DNA of 64,000 bases from assembly GCA_900542035.1 (NCBI GenBank), contig UQMJ01000007.1, forward strand, positions 53,535-117,534. The letters are read 5' to 3'. Source of the DNA: an uncultured Clostridium sp. (GTDB lineage: Bacteria > Bacillota > Clostridia > Lachnospirales > Lachnospiraceae). Shown here in pieces: positions 50,459 through 57,918 of this stretch. Positions within the stretch are counted from its first letter, which is position 1. The number at the start of each line of letters is the position of its first letter. The position numbers were made by a program, and so were the translations under genes. The notes under the pieces were generated by a model that was not told the origin of the DNA, ran no database searches, and saw nothing but the letters and a program-made list of their open reading frames with translations.

Positions 50459-51652
50459 ATGAAGAAGAAAAACCGTTCCTTGCGTCTGGCAGGAAACGCT
50501 CTGGCGCTGGCAGCCGGACTTTCCCTGTGGGCGCCGGTTCCTGCCGTACTATCCATGAATGCGCAGGCAGAGGTACAGAAGCCGGAAGATTATGAGGATG
50601 AAAAATGGGCCCGCCTGTTAGACGATACCCTGGAATATGAAGAAATTCCGGATTTAATTGAATTTTTTAACCCAGTTTATCGGGCGGCAGCCGAACAGGT
50701 AGAAGACGGCCTGAAAGATTCCTATGAACTGGCAAGAAAAATGCGGGAAGACGGAAAAGAGTACCGTCAGCAGGCAAAAGGCCTGGAAGCAGAGGGAGAC
50801 CAGATTTATTCTGCCCAGTACAAAGCTATGGCAAGAAGCCTGGATTCAGCGGCCAGCGTCATGGAAAAGACCCTGGATAAGCAGGCGAAAAGACTGGATC
50901 AGAACACCCTGGCTCCCGTCCGGTACCAGTTAAGCTCAGCGGTCCAGTCTCTGATGATTGGTTATCAGCAGATGGAAGTAAATAAAGAAATGCTGGAGAA
51001 AATGGTGGAGCTGTATACGCAGATGCTGTCCCTATCCAATACGCAGAGTGAAATTGGGATGGCAACCTCTACGGATCTGCTGTCTGCAAAGGTCAGTCTG
51101 ACGTCTGCAGAAAATCAGCTTTCCACTTTGGAAACCAGCATGGATTCCATGCGCAGAACCTTGATTATGCTGACAGGCTGGGATTACACGGACAATCCGG
51201 CGTTTGGAAAAGTGCCGGATCCGGACATGACCCAGATAGAAAACATTGACAGAGAGGCAGACAAAATACAGGCCATTGCTTATAATCAGGAGATTATTTC
51301 TTTAAAGAACAGCAAACAGGAGGGACGTACCATAAAAGATATCCATTCCAAAGAACGCAGCGTAAGCGATGCAGAAGAAACGCTGCGCAGCAATATGGAT
51401 ACCTTATACTACAGCCTTATAGAAAAACAGGCGGCCCTTCAGGCTGCGGAGACTGCATTCCAGCAGGCGCAGCTTACCATGGACAGCAACAACCGCCGTT
51501 ATCAGCTGGGAATGCTGGGGCGTGCGGAATATCTGGGAACGGAGATTGCCTATTATCAGGCAAAAGCCGCCAGAGAAACTGCCAATATGAATATGCTGCA
51601 GGCGTTAAACGAATATCAGTGGGCCCTTAAAGGCGTTCTTCCGGCAGAATAG
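50459..51652 (+). CDS. TolC family protein (second copy)
   Basis: A 397-residue secreted protein with a signal peptide (about 37 residues, ending AQA). After that the layout resembles the first copy: DDTLEYEEIPDLIEFFNPVY corresponds to DNKLEYGEIADLVHEYNPTV, followed by coiled helices and the MATSTDLLSAKVSLTSAENQL segment that aligns with MATQMDVLNAKSAVENM. The two genes arose by tandem duplication and have diverged. TAAGGAGG precedes the ATG. The last 26 bases overlap the opposite-strand spoIIR gene, and no terminator separates them. Confidence 0.8.
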   Translation: MKKKNRSLRLAGNALALAAGLSLWAPVPAVLSMNAQAEVQKPEDYEDEKWARLLDDTLEYEEIPDLIEFFNPVYRAAAEQVEDGLKDSYELARKMREDGKEYRQQAKGLEAEGDQIYSAQYKAMARSLDSAASVMEKTLDKQAKRLDQNTLAPVRYQLSSAVQSLMIGYQQMEVNKEMLEKMVELYTQMLSLSNTQSEIGMATSTDLLSAKVSLTSAENQLSTLETSMDSMRRTLIMLTGWDYTDNPAFGKVPDPDMTQIENIDREADKIQAIAYNQEIISLKNSKQEGRTIKDIHSKERSVSDAEETLRSNMDTLYYSLIEKQAALQAAETAFQQAQLTMDSNNRRYQLGMLGRAEYLGTEIAYYQAKAARETANMNMLQALNEYQWALKGVLPAE

Positions 51653-52304
51653 GCAGATGACCGGACAGGCGCTTTGCCCACTGGGCCAGACGGGATGTAA
51701 ACTGGATGTCTGGATGCGTCAGAAAAAGAGACTGATAATCTTTTTCATCCAGGACACAGGCCAGCTCCTGTTTGGAAGAATCCGGCACCACAGCGGCAGT
51801 ATCGCTTACAAAACAAAGAGAAGGGTAGAGGACGCACCACCAGTTGCGTCCTTTTCCTTTGCCCAAAACGACCCGTACGGCATCGTAATCTCCAGCAGGA
51901 AACAGCATATCTCCGTAGGTCTTGGTGGGAAAGTGACTGACGCCCACTTCAATTTCAGCTTCATAGGAAAAGCCCTTGTTGCGGATAAACTCATTTGCGT
52001 CCTGTTCCAGTTCATTTTTATGCAGACGGACGTAGGATGCAGTGCTTTCTTTTGAACGGGAACTGCCGGATTCTTCGGCGAGGCCCTGGGAAATCCTGCC
52101 TAAAAGAAAGGAACGGACTTCCAGTTTTAGATCCTGGTCGGTTTTCTGGTTGCTGTCGGCAATGACGTGGAACCGAAGAACCTGCTTGCGAAGCCGTCCG
52201 GCTAACTTTAGATCCGGACTGCCAAGATGCACCAGGCTCAGGGTAAAGGCCAGAAGTATTAGAATACCTCCTGCAAAAATATCGTTTTTTACTGTTCTTA
52301 TCAT
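51627..52304 (-). CDS. spoIIR: Stage II sporulation protein R
   Basis: A 225-residue secreted sporulation protein. An N-terminal hydrophobic segment (about residues 9-25) is followed by KQVLRFHVIADSNQKTDQDLKLEVRSFL (given as LRFHVIADSN and DQDLKLEVR), the conserved SpoIIR block. SYEAEIEVGVSHFPTKTYG and FPAGDYDAVRVVLGKGKGRNWWCVLYPSLCF also fit (quoted as FPAGDYDAVRVVLG and NWWCVLYPSLCF). In the forespore it is exported to trigger SpoIIGA-dependent processing of pro-sigma E. GGAGGAT precedes the ATG at 52304. It shows that the organism is a spore-former or descends from one. Confidence 0.95.
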   Translation of the reverse strand: MIRTVKNDIFAGGILILLAFTLSLVHLGSPDLKLAGRLRKQVLRFHVIADSNQKTDQDLKLEVRSFLLGRISQGLAEESGSSRSKESTASYVRLHKNELEQDANEFIRNKGFSYEAEIEVGVSHFPTKTYGDMLFPAGDYDAVRVVLGKGKGRNWWCVLYPSLCFVSDTAAVVPDSSKQELACVLDEKDYQSLFLTHPDIQFTSRLAQWAKRLSGHLPILPEERL

Positions 52305-52334
52305 TATCAAATCCTCCAGTCTTCCAGATTTATG

Positions 52335-52362
52335 TTGTAATTGTTGACACCTGTGGTATAAT
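52335..52362 (+). promoter_or_regulatory. Extended -10 promoter of ddl
   Basis: TTGTAA (52335-52340), 16-base spacer, TATAAT (52357-52362) with TG at n-2. It starts a leader of about 95 bases that contains the CGTGTACAG hairpin. Confidence 0.55.
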
Positions 52363-52398
52363 TTAGTCACGTGTGCAATAAAAATAATCATGAGCATC

Positions 52399-52430
52399 CG
52401 TGTACAGAGGCAGCGCGCTCCCTGTACACG
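52399..52430. promoter_or_regulatory. Inverted repeat in the ddl leader
   Basis: CGTGTACAG (52399-52407) and CTGTACACG (52422-52430) pair perfectly over nine bases around a 14-base G+C-rich loop. It sits 35 bases before the ddl ATG and could be an RNA hairpin or a protein-binding site. Confidence 0.5.
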
Positions 52431-52464
52431 ATACTAGATCTGGAACAAATAGGAGATAAAGAAT

Positions 52465-53523
52465 ATGGAAAAAAAGACAGTAGCCGTACTGTTCGGAGGA
52501 CAGTCCTCTGAGCACGTCGTGTCCTGTATGTCCGCTGCAAATATTGTAGAACAGATTGATACAGATACTTATAACCTTCTGCTTATCGGAATTACGGAAG
52601 AGGGCCGTTGGCTGAAAGCGCTGTCCCTGGACTCCATTCGGGACGGAAGCTGGAAAGAAAGCTGTGAGGAAGCAGTCATTCTTCCGGACGCAACTAAAAA
52701 GTGCGCCTTGCTGAAATGTGGAACGTCCTGGCAGGAAGTTCCTGTTGATGTGGCATTTCCAGTGCTTCACGGCTTATATGGAGAAGACGGAACCGTTCAG
52801 GGATTGTTTGAACTGGCGCGTATTCCATATGTAGGCTGCGGCGTACTGGCGTCTGCAGTTTCGATGGATAAGCTGTATACCAAGATTATTGTAGATGACC
52901 TGGGAATTCGTCAGGCGGCATACGAGCCAGTAATGAAAGAACAGCTTTCCAATATGGACGAAGTGGTAAAACGTATAGAAGCCCGTTTTTCCTATCCGGT
53001 ATTTATTAAACCCAGCAATGCCGGTTCTTCCAAAGGAGTTTCTAAGGCGGAAAACAGAGACGGACTGGTAAAAGGCCTTTTGGAGGCAGCACGTCATGAT
53101 CGGAAGATTCTGGTAGAAGAAACCATAATCGGACGGGAAGTGGAATGCGCGGTATTTGGCGGAGGAAGCGTTCCGGTAGAAGCATCCGGAGTAGGCGAGA
53201 TATTAGCAGCCGCTGATTTCTACGACTTCGATGCCAAATATTATAATGAAGAATCCAGAACCGTAGTAGATCCGGAACTTCCGGAAGATGCAGCAGAAAC
53301 CATCCGCAGAAACGCTGCGGCAATTTTTAAGGCAGTAGACGGATACGGTCTGTCAAGAGTGGATTTCTTTGTAAAAGAAGATGGAGAAGTCGTATTCAAT
53401 GAAATCAATACGCTGCCTGGCTTTACTGCCATCAGTATGTATCCTATGCTCTGGGAAGCAAGAGGGATTGATAAAAAGACTTTAGTAAACCGGTTGATTG
53501 AGCATGGCCTGGCGCGTTTTTAG
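52465..53523 (+). CDS. ddl: D-alanine--D-alanine ligase
   Basis: A 352-residue ATP-grasp ligase making the D-Ala-D-Ala end of peptidoglycan. The N-terminal GGQSSEHVVSCMSA is the Ddl signature. KPSNAGSSKGVSK holds the ATP-binding loop, FYDFDAKYY contains the Tyr of the D-Ala-specific form, and VFNEINTLPGFT is the C-terminal Mg/ADP motif followed by SMYP. AGGAGATAA precedes the ATG. murI lies 45 bases downstream, so the pair supplies D-amino acids to wall synthesis. No feature suggests a D-lactate-type (vancomycin-resistance) ligase. Confidence 0.95.
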   Translation: MEKKTVAVLFGGQSSEHVVSCMSAANIVEQIDTDTYNLLLIGITEEGRWLKALSLDSIRDGSWKESCEEAVILPDATKKCALLKCGTSWQEVPVDVAFPVLHGLYGEDGTVQGLFELARIPYVGCGVLASAVSMDKLYTKIIVDDLGIRQAAYEPVMKEQLSNMDEVVKRIEARFSYPVFIKPSNAGSSKGVSKAENRDGLVKGLLEAARHDRKILVEETIIGREVECAVFGGGSVPVEASGVGEILAAADFYDFDAKYYNEESRTVVDPELPEDAAETIRRNAAAIFKAVDGYGLSRVDFFVKEDGEVVFNEINTLPGFTAISMYPMLWEARGIDKKTLVNRLIEHGLARF

Positions 53524-53568
53524 GCGGCAGGGCGGAAAAGTCTGCAAAAAAACAGGAGGACATTCCAG

Positions 53569-54390
53569 ATGACAGACAGAAACGCCCCCATCGGCGTCTT
53601 TGATTCGGGAGTAGGCGGCCTTACAGTGGCCAGAGAAATTATCCGGCAGATGCCGGACGAGCGTATGGTGTATTTTGGAGATACGGCAAGAGTTCCTTAT
53701 GGAAACAAATCCAGAGATACGATCCTGCGCTACTCCAGACAGATTATCCGGTTTTTGAAAAGCAAGCAGGTAAAAGCCATTGTAATTGCCTGCAATACAG
53801 CCAGCGCTTATGCATTAGAAGAAGTGAAAAAAGAACTGGACATTCCCATTATCGGAGTAATCAGAGCCGGATCCGTCAGCGCGGTAAAGGCTACCCAGAA
53901 TGGGAAAATCGGCATTATCGGAACGGAGGGAACAATCCGGAGCGGAATTTATGAAACGGTAATTAAAGAAATGATGCCGTCGGCTGAAGTTACCGGAAAG
54001 GCCTGTCCGTTGCTGGTTCCCCTGGTAGAAGAAGGGCTGTTTCACGACTCGGTTACCGATGAAATCGCTTCCCGCTATCTCAGCGAACTGAAAGCAAAAT
54101 ACGTAGACACCCTGGTAATGGGATGCACCCATTATCCTCTTCTGCGTTCTACCATTAAGCGGCTTATGGGAGAAGAAGTGACCCTGGTCAATCCGGCTTA
54201 TGAGACGGCTGTTGAGCTTCGGGATTTACTGAAGAGAGAAGATCTAATCTGCGATGGGAAAGCGGCTGAAAAAGAGGATAAATACCAGTTTTATGTCAGT
54301 GACCTGGCGGAAAAGTTTACGAATTTCGCGTCCGCAATTCTTCCGGAACAGGTAAAAGAAACAAAGAAAATCGATATTGAAACTTATTGA
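53569..54390 (+). CDS. murI: Glutamate racemase
   Basis: A 273-residue cofactor-independent racemase that supplies D-glutamate. GVFDSGVGGLTVAREI is the substrate Asp/Ser loop, VIACNTASAYALEE carries the first catalytic Cys and VMGCTHYPLLRSTI the second Cys with its His. AGGAGGA precedes the ATG. The stop lies 31 bases before the DUF1934 start, so ddl, murI and DUF1934 are a likely operon. Confidence 0.95.
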   Translation: MTDRNAPIGVFDSGVGGLTVAREIIRQMPDERMVYFGDTARVPYGNKSRDTILRYSRQIIRFLKSKQVKAIVIACNTASAYALEEVKKELDIPIIGVIRAGSVSAVKATQNGKIGIIGTEGTIRSGIYETVIKEMMPSAEVTGKACPLLVPLVEEGLFHDSVTDEIASRYLSELKAKYVDTLVMGCTHYPLLRSTIKRLMGEEVTLVNPAYETAVELRDLLKREDLICDGKAAEKEDKYQFYVSDLAEKFTNFASAILPEQVKETKKIDIETY

Positions 54391-54421
54391 CCCAGACTTA
54401 TTGGAAAAGCAGGAGAGGGAT

Positions 54422-54868
54422 ATGACAAAAGAGGTACTTGTCACAGTCAGCGGGCTTCAGTCCATGGGCGGTGAAAGCGATCAGATTCAGGTAATTACTG
54501 CAGGAAATTATTATAGAAAGAATGGAAAGCACTATATCGTTTACGATGAAATGATAGAAGGATATGACAGTCCGGTAAAAAACACGATTAAGGTGGGAGA
54601 AGACGTCATAGACGTGATCAAACACGGGCTTTCCAGTGTCCATATGGTGTTTGAGAAAGACAAGAAACGGATTGCCTCCTATACCACCCCTATGGGAGAG
54701 ATGATGGTCGGCCTGAGCACGAAAGACATCCAGGTGGAAGAAGAAGAGGACGCGCTGAAAGTCCAGGTCAGCTATTCTCTGGATATTAATTATGAACACA
54801 TATCAGAATGCAATATTGTAGTAAGCGTTCAGTCAAAAGGACAGGCGGCAGTGCATTTGATGAGTTAA
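54422..54868 (+). CDS. DUF1934 family beta-barrel protein
   Basis: A 148-residue protein of the DUF1934/YwiB type: EVLVTVSGLQSMGGESDQIQ at the start, then YYRKNGKHYIVYDEM and TIKVGEDVIDVIKHG, GLSTKDIQVEEEEDALKVQVSYSLDINYEHISE near the end (quoted in parts: MMVGLSTKDIQV and VSYSLDINYEHIS). The fold is a small calycin-like barrel; function unknown. AGGAGAGGGA precedes ATG 54422. It is the last gene of the ddl-murI group, ending at a terminator. Confidence 0.88.
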   Translation: MTKEVLVTVSGLQSMGGESDQIQVITAGNYYRKNGKHYIVYDEMIEGYDSPVKNTIKVGEDVIDVIKHGLSSVHMVFEKDKKRIASYTTPMGEMMVGLSTKDIQVEEEEDALKVQVSYSLDINYEHISECNIVVSVQSKGQAAVHLMS

Positions 54869-54872
54869 ATCG

Positions 54873-54905
54873 AGGCTGGGAATAGTACCAGCCTTTTGTG
54901 TTTTA
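54873..54905 (+). terminator. Terminator after DUF1934 gene
   Basis: AGGCTGG (54873-54879), loop GAATAGTA, CCAGCCT (54888-54894), then TTTTGTGTTTT. It separates the housekeeping group from the following cassette. Confidence 0.82.
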
Positions 54906-54948
54906 AATAGGGTTTATAAATAGACTTAACAATCACTGAACAAATGGA

Positions 54949-54977
54949 TTGCGGAAAGAAGTCTGCTGTGATATACT
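54949..54977 (+). promoter_or_regulatory. Promoter of the nitrilase-like cassette
   Basis: TTGCGG (54949-54954), 17-base spacer, TATACT (54972-54977) with TG at n-2. The first open frame begins 46 bases on, after AAGGAG. Confidence 0.6.
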
Positions 54978-55023
54978 AAGAACGTAACAGCGAGACAAGA
55001 TCATCAGGCAAGGAGATGATGAT

Positions 55024-55227
55024 TTGTATCAGAGAGTATATGACAGCATTGCGGTAATTATAAGAAAGATTGAAGAAGCTGGTTCTATAGACAATTCTTT
55101 GCTGGAAAAGTTTCGCAGCTATGATAAGAAGAGTGTACAGAGACTTTTGTGGAAGGAACTGCCGATCTTATTTGAAGAAGATGGAAGCGGATACAAAGAA
55201 ATTGGAAATGAGCAATTAGATGCCTGA
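55024..55227 (+). CDS. N-terminal reading frame of the nitrilase-like gene, ended by in-frame UGA
   Basis: A 67-residue open frame starting at TTG 55024, 8 bases after AAGGAG (55010-55015). It is helical and charged (YQRVYDSIAVIIRKIEEAG, KKSVQRLLWKELPILFEE), with no recognised domain. It stops at TGA (55225-55227). The next large frame is in the same phase and begins GAT ATG immediately after, with no ribosome site of its own. The two are therefore probably one gene with an internal UGA, either a nonsense mutation or base error (TGG to TGA would restore Trp), or a genuine two-cistron arrangement with re-initiation. Confidence 0.55.
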   Translation: MYQRVYDSIAVIIRKIEEAGSIDNSLLEKFRSYDKKSVQRLLWKELPILFEEDGSGYKEIGNEQLDA

Positions 55228-55230
55228 GAT

Positions 55231-56430
55231 ATGGTAGATAGCTATATACAGAGATGTCAGGATCCGTTTGCTCTTTTGTATTTGCTGATTCAATTAGATC
55301 TGGCAATTGAAAAACGAGTACAGGCGGTTGGCGAAATAGCTGGAGAAATACAAGTACTGGAGTCTTTGAACAATAATGTGCCTGCCACCCAGATTACGAT
55401 CATTCCTCAAATGGAATCTTTTTGGGGGAGAAATAATAGAGGACGCCAACATTCTTATCATATAAACCGTTTGCTTAAAAATATAATGTATTTAGATGAA
55501 CAGGTGCTTTTCAGTGTGAAGGTAAAACATATAAAACATATTATCCTGCCATCGCCTTATTTTATCCGTTCGGAGAAAAGAGGTGTTCTGAGAATTGGAT
55601 GTTCATTTGTTAGTAGAAATCTTCATTTAAAAACGTCAGATTACATACGGGATGGAGTGAAATATTTTTCTGTAGATGGTGGTGAAGAAGACCATGTTTT
55701 AAATGTAGTTAAGGATGTCCTGCAAAAAGCGAAAGAAGAGCAGGTAGATATTCTTTTCTTTCCGGAAATGATAGGGAGCGATAGGATCAATCAGCAGATA
55801 AAGAGATTTTTACAAGAATCTGTATTTGATTTGGAAGAATATCCAATGTTAATTGCTTTGCCGTCTGTCTGGAAAAAACATCAAAACAGTGTAATGCTTT
55901 TGACAGGAGATGGAGAAGAAGTTTGCATTCAGCAAAAACAGTACCCATTTGATGGGGCAATTCAACCAGACGGAGATACTATGCTGGAAGATATCTGGCC
56001 GGATGAGACTTTGTATTTAATTCATTGCAGGGGACTTGGAAGAATGGCTGTTATGATTTGCAAAGACTTTCTGGTAACGGAATATTTAAATATGTTATTG
56101 GAAATATTGCGGGTAAGTTTGATTTTGGTGCCTTCCATGACAACCGGAGAATATGACTTTAAAAATAATATTCACGCCTGCGAACACGCAGACTGCTGCG
56201 TTATTCAGGCAAATTGCTGCTCTGCCCAGTGGATGGTAGAAGAAACACAGAGAGGTAAATTGGATATATGTGGATATTGTTTGAAAAGCGGAAAAAATCA
56301 AAATAAAAAGTATGGAATTGGACAGGATAAGATTATTACATTGGAAAAACCAGAAAAGTGCAAAACTGGTAACTGCGAAGAGGGATGTTTGATTTGGCAG
56401 GATTTTTACTACAAAAGAGCAAGCAGCTAA
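55231..56430 (+). CDS. Nitrilase-superfamily (carbon-nitrogen hydrolase) protein
   Basis: A 399-residue protein. Residues 1-115 are a helical region without recognised domain. From about 118 (VLRIGCSFVSRN) the carbon-nitrogen hydrolase pattern follows: DILFFPEMIGS (Glu179), a NSVMLLTGDGE strand, IQQKQYPF (Lys236), GRMAVMICKDFL (Cys277) and VPSMTTGEYDFKNN with EHADCCVIQANCC as the final strand region. The Glu-Lys-Cys order and spacing match the catalytic triad of nitrilases and amidases. No signal peptide. The C-terminal 60 residues are Cys- and Lys-rich. The substrate is unknown. No good ribosome site precedes ATG 55231, in keeping with it being the continuation of the upstream frame. Nitrilase domains also occur as effectors in some phage-defence proteins, but no defence partner is recognised here. 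Confidence 0.75.
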   Translation: MVDSYIQRCQDPFALLYLLIQLDLAIEKRVQAVGEIAGEIQVLESLNNNVPATQITIIPQMESFWGRNNRGRQHSYHINRLLKNIMYLDEQVLFSVKVKHIKHIILPSPYFIRSEKRGVLRIGCSFVSRNLHLKTSDYIRDGVKYFSVDGGEEDHVLNVVKDVLQKAKEEQVDILFFPEMIGSDRINQQIKRFLQESVFDLEEYPMLIALPSVWKKHQNSVMLLTGDGEEVCIQQKQYPFDGAIQPDGDTMLEDIWPDETLYLIHCRGLGRMAVMICKDFLVTEYLNMLLEILRVSLILVPSMTTGEYDFKNNIHACEHADCCVIQANCCSAQWMVEETQRGKLDICGYCLKSGKNQNKKYGIGQDKIITLEKPEKCKTGNCEEGCLIWQDFYYKRASS

Positions 56431-56443
56431 AAGGAGGAATTTT

Positions 56444-57217
56444 ATGAAGTGGGACATGGAAATGTGCCGTGAGATTAGTGTGGCCTACAGCAGAGAAAAT
56501 CCCCCATCAGAAAGAAAAAAATGGGAAGAGCAGCTTACAAGTATGAATCAGGAGTATTTGTATGAAATTGTAAGGCTTTTTCAGAAAAATGATCAGGAAG
56601 TTTTGCAGCGGGAACTGAATCATGGGCAAAAAGTTTCAAAATTGTTTGAGAGGATAGCAAAAAACAGCGATGAATGGCTGATTTATATAATGGGGCGGCT
56701 TGGAGGAATCACACAGGGAACAGCTCTTTTGATTCGGGACGAAAACGAAAAGAATGATTTTTTTGCAGAAATGAAGCGTTTATGTACCAAGGCTCATTAT
56801 AGTAATATTTTGAAATACATTTATTATTGGCCGTCTTCTAGACACAAAGAGATAGCGGAAAATGAAGGTATTCGGGTAAGTTTTCTTACAGAAATTATGA
56901 AAGAACTGCAGCAAAAAGGGGCTGTAAAAAAGTATTATAGCGGAAAAGCAGCGTTTTATGAGCTTACCATAGATGGAAAGAAATTTGTCAGAACGCTGAT
57001 ATGTACAGATGAAGACAGGCCGATACCAGATTATATTGGATTTTTAATAGCAGAAAGAAATATGGATGAGGAAGAAACTGGACATTTAGGAAAAGGAAGA
57101 GCGGCTCAGCGGATTCAGGCTATGGAAAATGACAGAGAAAAGATTATAATTTTTAACGAGAAGAGAAAAAATTACGAAAAAATAAACTATCGGTGGGAAG
57201 CGTATAGAAGCAGGTGA
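56444..57217 (+). CDS. Protein with central winged-helix domain, unknown function
   Basis: A 257-residue cytoplasmic protein. The first 110 residues are helical. About 117-186 look like a winged helix-turn-helix of the MarR/ArsR type: YSNILKYIYYWPSSRHKEIA, EGIRVSFLTEIMKELQQKGA and the wing KKYYSGKAAFYELTIDGKKF. The rest is charged and probably helical. It may bind DNA and regulate the cassette, or be a structural module of a complex. A strong AAGGAGG precedes the ATG, 13 bases after the nitrilase stop. Its composition is A+T-rich like its neighbours. No family is recognised. Confidence 0.65.
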   Translation: MKWDMEMCREISVAYSRENPPSERKKWEEQLTSMNQEYLYEIVRLFQKNDQEVLQRELNHGQKVSKLFERIAKNSDEWLIYIMGRLGGITQGTALLIRDENEKNDFFAEMKRLCTKAHYSNILKYIYYWPSSRHKEIAENEGIRVSFLTEIMKELQQKGAVKKYYSGKAAFYELTIDGKKFVRTLICTDEDRPIPDYIGFLIAERNMDEEETGHLGKGRAAQRIQAMENDREKIIIFNEKRKNYEKINYRWEAYRSR

Positions 57218-57221
57218 AAAG

Positions 57222-57869
57222 ATGGTTGAAGCGATAAAGCGGTTAGATGAGATATTAAAACAGATATCAGAAAAAGCAGAGACAGAAATGGATAAATTAA
57301 ATAGGGTATTAAATCTGTCGGAAATTGATGATTCGGAACTGAAAGATGATGTTAATGAGATGATCTCTGTGTTGAGAGTTCTTTTGAAAGAAGCGCCCTC
57401 GGATGAAATAAAAATTAAAATAGCAGGGTGCTTAGGGAAAGAAACCGCAGAGAAGATAGTAAGTATTGCGGAACAGTCTATGGAATATTATTATGCAATG
57501 GGACCTTTGCGTAAAATGGAAGGCGAAAAAAGGGAGCAGGTATCCAATGTGATTTTATCTATTTTCGGCAAGTATATTTTGCGATATGAAAAAGAATTCT
57601 TTTTGTCAGCGTCCGGATATGGCTTGCGGGAGAATGAGCTGGAAGAGATTGCCAGAAGCCTGGATATTCTTGTATCTTTTTATATTCAGAATCATTATAG
57701 CCGAAAGATGATAATTGGAGATTTAAAAGATGAAACAGGACTTGGCGATGAAACGGTAAATACAATTTCAGATTTAATTGAAGAAAATTACCAGAAGCTG
57801 CAAATCAATGAAATAATGGACAGACTTCGCTATCTGGACAATAAAGTTACAGAATTAAAAATTCATTAA
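57222..57869 (+). CDS. Helical protein of unknown function, last gene of the cassette
   Basis: A 215-residue acidic and helical protein. Residues 1-60 (RLDEILKQISEKAETEMDKL) and the last 30 (NEIMDRLRYLDNKVTELKIH) have heptad-like patterns suited to coiled coils. The centre contains ILSIFGKYILRYEKEFFLSA and a second possible helix-turn-helix (DLKDETGLGDETVNTISDLI). No recognised family, signal or membrane segment. It starts 4 bases after the previous stop with AGGTGA upstream, showing tight coupling. A strong terminator lies 9 bases after the stop. Possible oligomer-forming partner of the two preceding proteins; inference only. Confidence 0.6.
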   Translation: MVEAIKRLDEILKQISEKAETEMDKLNRVLNLSEIDDSELKDDVNEMISVLRVLLKEAPSDEIKIKIAGCLGKETAEKIVSIAEQSMEYYYAMGPLRKMEGEKREQVSNVILSIFGKYILRYEKEFFLSASGYGLRENELEEIARSLDILVSFYIQNHYSRKMIIGDLKDETGLGDETVNTISDLIEENYQKLQINEIMDRLRYLDNKVTELKIH

Positions 57870-57878
57870 ACATAAAAT

Positions 57879-57915
57879 AGGACCGTTACATCGATTTGTG
57901 ACGGTCCTGTTTTTT
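57879..57915 (+). terminator. Terminator of the nitrilase-like cassette
   Basis: AGGACCGTTACA (57879-57890), loop TCGATT, TGTGACGGTCCT (57897-57908) pair over 12 positions with one T-G pair, followed by G and T6. The group II intron begins three bases beyond the T-run. Confidence 0.9.
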
Positions 57916-57918
57916 ACG

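Noticed and set aside
55225..55227. UGA as a selenocysteine codon
   Set aside because: No convincing hairpin of bacterial SECIS type was seen directly after it, no selenocysteine genes are in the window, and nitrilases are not known selenoproteins.
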